Source of the DNA: Cephalotus follicularis
Taxonomy: Eukaryota > Streptophyta > Magnoliopsida > Oxalidales > Cephalotaceae
Direction of reading: 5' to 3'
Assembly (NCBI GenBank): GCA_001972305.1
Contig: BDDD01000903.1
Span: 92,501 to 156,500, forward strand
Length of the DNA stretch: 64,000 nt
The position numbers and the translations under genes were made by a program. Positions 58,331 to 64,000 of the stretch are shown one piece after another. The first letter of the stretch is position 1, and each line of letters starts with the position of its first letter. The notes beneath the pieces were generated by a model that saw nothing but the letters and a program-made list of their open reading frames with translations, was not told the DNA's origin and ran no database searches.

Positions 58331-58415
58331 ATGCAAATTAGAAGAAGAAATGATCTTTAAGTTGCTCTTAAAGGTGTAACATTCAAAAGTTTTAGAGGAG
58401 CATCTTGGGCCATAT

Positions 58416-61400
58416 TGACACGACCCATCCCTTTTGCCTTAACAAAAACTGACGAGCCGTGCCTTGATAAAGACTAAATTGTGCATAACACAACTTAACT
58501 TCCCAGATGGTCACCCATAATAAAACTACTCTCAACCGAGCACACTTAACTTTAGAGTTTTTATATTATCTTGTCCATTAGATGATCTTTATTAATGTAA
58601 TCACTTAGTGAATCCTTTTATCCTTATAACATAACATACCAACAAACCTTTTATAACCTAGCACCCACCAATTTATTTCATTTCCCGACCTCCTTAGCCA
58701 TATTATTTCTATTTTAATTCAATATCTATAACAATTATCTATTTATTTGTCATTTAAATCTGGTGGAATGCAGAAAAACTACAAGAGTTCCCCCTGAAAA
58801 TGGGCATTTCTCAAAATTTTCACCTGTAAGAAATCACAGTTTATAATTTTCCACACTCCCGAAGGAGGAATCAGCAGTTCATTCTAATTCTATTAATTAC
58901 AGGCTTATCAAATTATCCCTGGTTTCATCATAAATACTATACGATCATATAATTCTCAAAAGAAAATCACTAGCTCAAAAATTACCATCTCATGTAACCA
59001 TAACAAAGAAAATATATATAACCCAAAAATATGCCCAATGTATGCATGTGAGGCTCGCTATTAGTGCCAGTAAATGGTGCCTGGGCCTGTGGTCTACCTC
59101 CAGACTTGGTACTATCATATTGGTGGATCAACTGGATCATCTACCATTAACTCATTTGCAAAATAAATCTGGGAGGGAGTTAGTCCAAACGACTAAGTGA
59201 GTGAGAACAAAACATTCCCTGTTGCATCCATCAAAAATTGGATGCGCTGAAAGAAATATGCCATGATCAAGAATATAAACCCATATTCGGTAGAATCAAT
59301 AAATAACAGAAATGAAAGACTATCATGGTTCCATAAAAGAAAGCTCAAACTCATCAAGACAATAACACAGGAATCCGTGAAACAATATCAATGATCAAAT
59401 AAATACTCTACAAATACGATACGCTAACAACAAAATCAGTATACAAGAATATCAAGAATCAAAGACATGATCATGAATAATAAATCCAGGTATGTGCCCA
59501 TAAAAATAGTATAATATCCAAGGAATACTGGTACACCTGTCATAGTCTCATATCACCGCCAAATCACATGGCGTCATATCATATCCGCTGCAGCAATAAT
59601 ACTAGGTAAGGCTACAGGATGTGATCATCATCCATCATACACCGGTGTAGAGTGCCTACCTCTGCCTCGAACGAGGGGCCGACATGATTAGTGCAAGGAC
59701 CCAGCCCTCGTCCGAAAAACCCGCACGCACACTCAACCTCATCCGAGGGACCGCGTACAATATATATCAACAACAAAACACAGTCCAATAGGAGGGTAAT
59801 GGAGCAGCTCTACTGCACTCACGCTCAGCATACCATCATAGACAATAGTATGCCGCAGATCCAGGTATGGAACCCGGGGGCAGTTTCCACATAACACCCC
59901 ATCATAGACCAATGGGCTTGCTAAGTAGAGTTGAGTGTTGAACATATACCTCTCCTTGGACTGGTATAATCATATGTGACGTATCACAAAGTACCAGCAT
60001 CAGAGTACAAATAAGATATAATAATCACGATCACATATATAACAAAAAGGTGACCTAGTCACCCAGAATCAGAGTCTGATATGCTCATATATCACAATAC
60101 AATAAAGAATCAACCCATAGAAGACATACGAGATTCAAATCCCGATCAAATCATATACACAAACACAACCGGGCACATATCAATAAAAGACTCAAGATAG
60201 GAGGAAGGGAATGTCCCACTCATCGTTTTATGGAACTGGGCTATCGCAGACTAACCCCGCGATGCTCCGGATCAGAAACCGAATCCACGTCTACAAAGTC
60301 GTTACATAATAATATCCATAAGCATACTTTCCATGCTTATACGACATTAAATGCATGAATGCACATTTAGGTTTATACGATAACAATATTCCCCATACTA
60401 CACTTACTAGTACCTTTATACATCCATGAATCTCAATGATTTCACTAACACACCATCATATATACAGTCCTATTAGAATGTCCACATAAATCTCATAATC
60501 CTTCACCATTTGCACGACCACAATGTTTCTCAACACGTAACCCCATATAATGCCTCAATTAATACTCCATTTAATACTTTTAACTTAATATATATGACTT
60601 TACTAATGACTTCGCTAATTAGTAATATGAAGAGCTGAAATTTTAAAGTGTTTAAAAGGATGTTCTCATAAGCTTATTAACATTCATACCAGCCCCGTTT
60701 TTATTCAATTATACCTTTGGAATTCATTGCACCATATCCTTCTTTACTCTTAACAATATTAAGACTTCTTTACTTATCAAAAACCAGAAAATTACCAACC
60801 AAAAAATTAACTTTACTAACTCCTATTACAAGCATTAAAACAGAATTTTCCAGTTCTTATCATTGTCCTTTGAAGCCCAAAAATTATGAAGGGTTAAGGA
60901 ATAATTATTCTATGGAACTTACTTAATTTTAATATCACATATACATCTCCTTACTCCACTAAAACAGAAAATAATTTAATCCCTTTTTCCATTCCTATGC
61001 CACCGGAATTTCATGAATAAGCATAGCAATTATATTATAATATCATCAATATCACTTCAACATGTTAACATGTATACTACAACATCTCAACTTCTACTCC
61101 TCACAATATCCAAACCCGAAACTAAAAGAAACAGCCCTCAAAGTCTCAGAAAAAAAAAATCCTGCAAATTAAATAAAAAAGATGGAAAACCATTCATACT
61201 ATAACACTTCAGTTTAGCAACTCCATTTCATGTTAGAAACACTTTAACATCATAGAAACATCAAATTCCTCTTTACTACAATGGCAGCCGAATTTCAAGA
61301 GGAATAAGTTCAAATTGAAGTTGTTAATATACCAATTCTAACAAAATTTAAACTTTCACTAAACTTAAATTAAAAGCTAAAATAACTTACTAATTCCAGT

Positions 61401-62424
61401 TAATGGCTGAGCTCAGGAATTGGACAGCCTGCAAACCGAGAGGACTTGCAGGAGCACCGTCGAGCTGTTGTTTCCTTCAGCTACTTTACAATCCGCCACT
61501 AACATAATAGCTCCCTTAAGCGCCACCAAGCTTTCATCAATGATGACTACTGTGGTGGGAAAGGTGTCACCGAAATGGAAGCTTCAAGCTTTGGCGTTGA
61601 TGGAGATGGATGAAGACAGTGAGGAAGAGGAAGAGAGACGTCGTCCATGAACGGCGGTGAAGGCTAGTACCGGCTCGTCTCCTCTCTCTCTCTCTCGGCT
61701 CCCATCTTCTTCTTTCTCCCGCTACCTCTCTTATCTTTCTCTCTGTTGCGCCTTCATCTCTTCATGTCGTCTCCCGTTCCTTTTCTTCCTTTGCATTCAT
61801 AAACATTAAATGAAGATTGCTCTAAAAGCTTGAAGAATTTTGGAGAATGAAGAGAGCATTTGGCCGGCTGTTAAAGGAGAGAAATGGGTCTTAGCAAATG
61901 GACAAATTCGGTCATTGTGGGAAGGAATGAAAATTGGGCCGGTGTTGGTGTTTAATAAACATTGATTTTGGGCCATCTAAAAGCATGATTTCGGCTGAAA
62001 TGTGAGTGAAGAGAAGTTTGGCTTTAATGGGCCAAATTTAACAATGAATTTCAAAGGAAATTGGGTCTTAATACATACACTAATTATCCATGTCTTTATG
62101 GAATAGAATTTCAGCTGTTAAACCCATATGTTTAGCACACACATTAACTTAATACTTTAACCCATAATGAAATTTATCAACTTAGCTTAGAAACCCATAA
62201 ACAACTAAATAATTTAGTCCCCTAGAAAACCAAATTAACTTAACCCACTTCAAGCTTCAAATGGTTTCGTCCATAGTAAGAATTTAATAGTTCGGTTCCA
62301 AAATAAATTAGTGCAAGCCTTGAATAAATCACCAAATCTCATAATGGTTATGAATGACACACACACATCCATTGAAACGTAGTCTTAAAAGTCTATTTTC
62401 CAAAATATGACACGGGGTGTCACA
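58416..62424 (-). repeat. TE-M 3' LTR (about 4.0 kb)
   Basis: On the minus strand it starts TGTGACACCCCGTGTC at 62424, after a purine tract, and ends GGGTCGTGTCA at 58416. Chains of island-like text (CCGGTGTAGAGTGCCTACC and so on, 59640-59930) and an open stretch at 61420-61650 lie within, but I see no protein match. The conserved hairpin occurs as TTAGTC/GACTAA at 59180-59196. No target duplication could be confirmed because the other end is outside the window. Confidence 0.75.
59180..59196 (-). promoter_or_regulatory. Conserved LTR hairpin, TE-M (covarying)
   Basis: Sense strand TTAGTC, GTTTG, GACTAA. Relative to TTAGCC/GGCTAA both sides of one pair have changed, so the stem is kept with a different base pair. 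Confidence 0.5.
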
Positions 62425-62515
62425 GTATCTGCCCCCTTTTTAATACTTTTGTCCTCAAAATTCACATACATAATTGGTTGAAGAGAGCTAGGTAACACCT
62501 TTTCATCACATCTTC
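62425..62515 (-). mobile_element. TE-M internal stub with polypurine tract
   Basis: The minus-strand AAAAAGGGGGCAGATAC precedes the LTR, and GAGGACAAAAGTATT lies just upstream of it, as in the other chromoviruses. The segment is cut at 62515 by TE-N. Confidence 0.75.
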
Positions 62516-64000
62516 TGTCACACCCGGTTCCCATAATCACAATAAAAGTGGTGGCAATCAACATATAAATCCGGCTTATGCAATTTACCATGAATTTAAA
62601 ACTTTCCCTAGCCATTAACAACTTCCGGAAGCATTTAAATATAAGCCGAATTAAAACGTAACATGCATCCCATACTACATGTTACAACAATAACATCATC
62701 AAAGTTAACTACCCCCAAACAGAGCGTGAACAATATACATCAATACATCGATTCATTTATTACAATGATCCATCAACGTTTCTCAAAAGTAAAAACAACA
62801 TAAAACTCCATTCGCTCCACGGAGCTCAACGGTAACAATCCGCTGCATAAACCTGAAATCAATATGAAATTGTAGGGGGTTAGCCTTTGTCCTCACTCAG
62901 CTAAGTATAAATACAGTTCGGTTTCAATGATAATGCATGTCATGTATGAATGCACAGTGATGCAGTACGGTATATATAACTGTATATACATATATGTATC
63001 TATATATGCATATTCATAATACAGGTGCAACCCGTTGGGGCTACACCAACACAATCACGGTCATGTCCTCAGCGGACCAGTCACAATCATGTCCTTAAAG
63101 GACGAAATAAACCATCAGTTACGTCTCCGCGGTCCAAAAATCCAGTAAAACATGTCAAAATGGACAAACATACCAATACGGTCAATCAATCATGTCACCA
63201 CGGACAACACTCTATGCGGGGTTGCTTCCACTCTGTGTTTAGCACCCGGTCACTTGCACTCTGTGTTTAGCAACCCGGTTACTTCCGCTCTGCATTTAGT
63301 AACCGCTACAACAATCAATCAGTCACTCTAGAGATGCTTCCACTCTGTGTTTAGCACCCGGTCACTTGCACTCTGTGTTTAGCAACCCGGTTACTTCCGC
63401 TCTGCATTTAGTAACCGCCACAACAACCAATCTGTCACTCCAGAGATGCTTCCACTCTGTGTTTAGCACCCGGTTACTTCCACTCTGTGTTTAGCAACCA
63501 AGTTACTTCCACTCTGCGTTTAGTAACTGCCGAAGGTGGGAGTCCCTGGCTACTTCCACTCCGTGTTTAGTAACCCGGTTACTTCCACTCTGCGTTTAGT
63601 AACCACAATATGGGAAACCCTATCTACTTCCACTCCGTGTTTAGTAGCTAACACATATGAACTCCTAGTTACTTACACTCCATGTTTAGTAACTAATATG
63701 GAATTCCCATCATAGTCAATCAATCAGTAATGCTAACCGGCCCCGAGCTAGGAAAGCCCAACAATCAAACAATCCTGTCAATTATGTTTCAAGTAGTCTA
63801 TATTTTCATAAAAGCTTGAAATCATATACATACATATAGATGTATACAAAATAGTCCTTTCCAAAACAGTCATCAAGTAGTTTATATAAAATACAGTACT
63901 TGCCCAAAACATACTTACTCAAAATAGGTATCAATTCTTTGAAATCTCGTTTCAATCTTTGAAATATAACATTTCATACAAAATATTGGTTATAACAAAA
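62516..64000 (-). repeat. TE-N LTR (runs off window)
   Basis: It starts TGTCACACCCGGTTCCC (left end, so the LTR 3' end on the minus strand) and is related to the TE-C LTR (GCATCCCATACTACATG, CCGGCTTATGC). TCTTC at 62511-62515 is the probable target duplication. The hairpin at 62880-62904 is TTAGCT/GGCTAA, with a U-G pair. No coding sequence is visible before the window end. Confidence 0.8.
63223..63715. repeat. Tandem array in TE-N LTR, about 30-bp units
   Basis: Repeats of ACTTCCACTCTGTGTTTAG with AACCCGGTT-type spacers. They form a higher-order period of about 112 bp, with copies beginning GCTTCCACTCTG at 63223, 63336 and 63448. Confidence 0.88.

Larger units (their letters stand above)
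57166..58415 (-). promoter_or_regulatory. ZHD upstream region (leader and promoter candidate)
   Basis: This 1.25-kb stretch is not recognisably a transposon. On the gene's strand it holds CT-rich leader-like sequence (CTCTTCTCTTCTCTTC at about 58030, reading into TCTCACACATCTTCTC), a TATAA at about 58090, and two long (GA)n/(TC)n tracts. A 5' leader intron is plausible, but I cannot fix splice sites. No coding frame is supported. The right edge is the TE-M LTR end at 58416. Confidence 0.45.

Noticed and set aside
61420-61650. 76-codon frame ending in an acidic tail
   Set aside because: It lies in the TE-M LTR with no recognisable domain; composition alone is weak evidence.

Overview
The window is nuclear DNA of a flowering plant, probably a eudicot. 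It is AT-rich and built almost entirely from long terminal repeat (LTR) retrotransposons of the Ty3/gypsy chromovirus type (Tekay/Del-like: gag-PR-RT-RNase H-INT with a chromodomain-like C-terminus, initiator tRNA-Met primer site, LTRs of 2-4 kb starting TGT). There are also a Ty1/copia integrase fragment, one end of a CACTA DNA transposon and a single host-type gene, a zinc-finger homeodomain (ZHD) gene broken upstream of its homeodomain. The species cannot be named from the sequence. I saw no tRNA, rRNA or CRISPR.

Layout. 1-2560: remnant of chromovirus TE-A. 2561-3107: copia integrase fragment TE-B. 3108-55685: a nest hosted by chromovirus TE-C (minus strand), whose integrase reading frame is cut into four pieces (5605-5889, 34655-34740, 46502-47107, 55369-55685) by later insertions. 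These are TE-D (5890-34654, target duplication CCCCA), TE-H (34741-46501, TCCAT), TE-K (47108-55368, GATAA) and the CACTA element TE-L (from 55686). TE-D in turn holds solo LTR TE-E (10047-12121, TCTAG), TE-F (12425-19063, GCTTT) and TE-G (22644-32963, ACAAC, plus strand). TE-H holds solo LTR TE-I (40241-43118, ATACA) and an unclassified repeat-rich insert, TE-J. All these target duplications are perfect 5-mers, so the insertion order is readable.

55686-58415: the CACTA end, running directly into the ZHD gene (minus strand, start codon at 57165) and its upstream region. 58416-62515: LTR and polypurine tract of TE-M. 62516-64000: LTR of TE-N, running off the window.

No autonomous element is intact; the best-preserved coding unit is the 617-codon gag-protease frame of TE-D. 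Four signals stand out. First, the ZHD gene has lost its homeodomain and reads into CACTA sequence, giving a mini-zinc-finger-like frame, but with two zinc-ligand cysteines changed to tyrosine. Second, different LTR families carry arrays of different short palindromes, mostly around a TCGA core, at similar places in the LTR. Third, a hairpin with compensatory changes recurs about 330-780 bp before the LTR 3' end. Fourth, a hairpin overlapping the tRNA primer site is conserved in three elements. Several elements also share large deletions that fuse integrase or internal sequence to the middle of an LTR, and two large tandem duplications are present.
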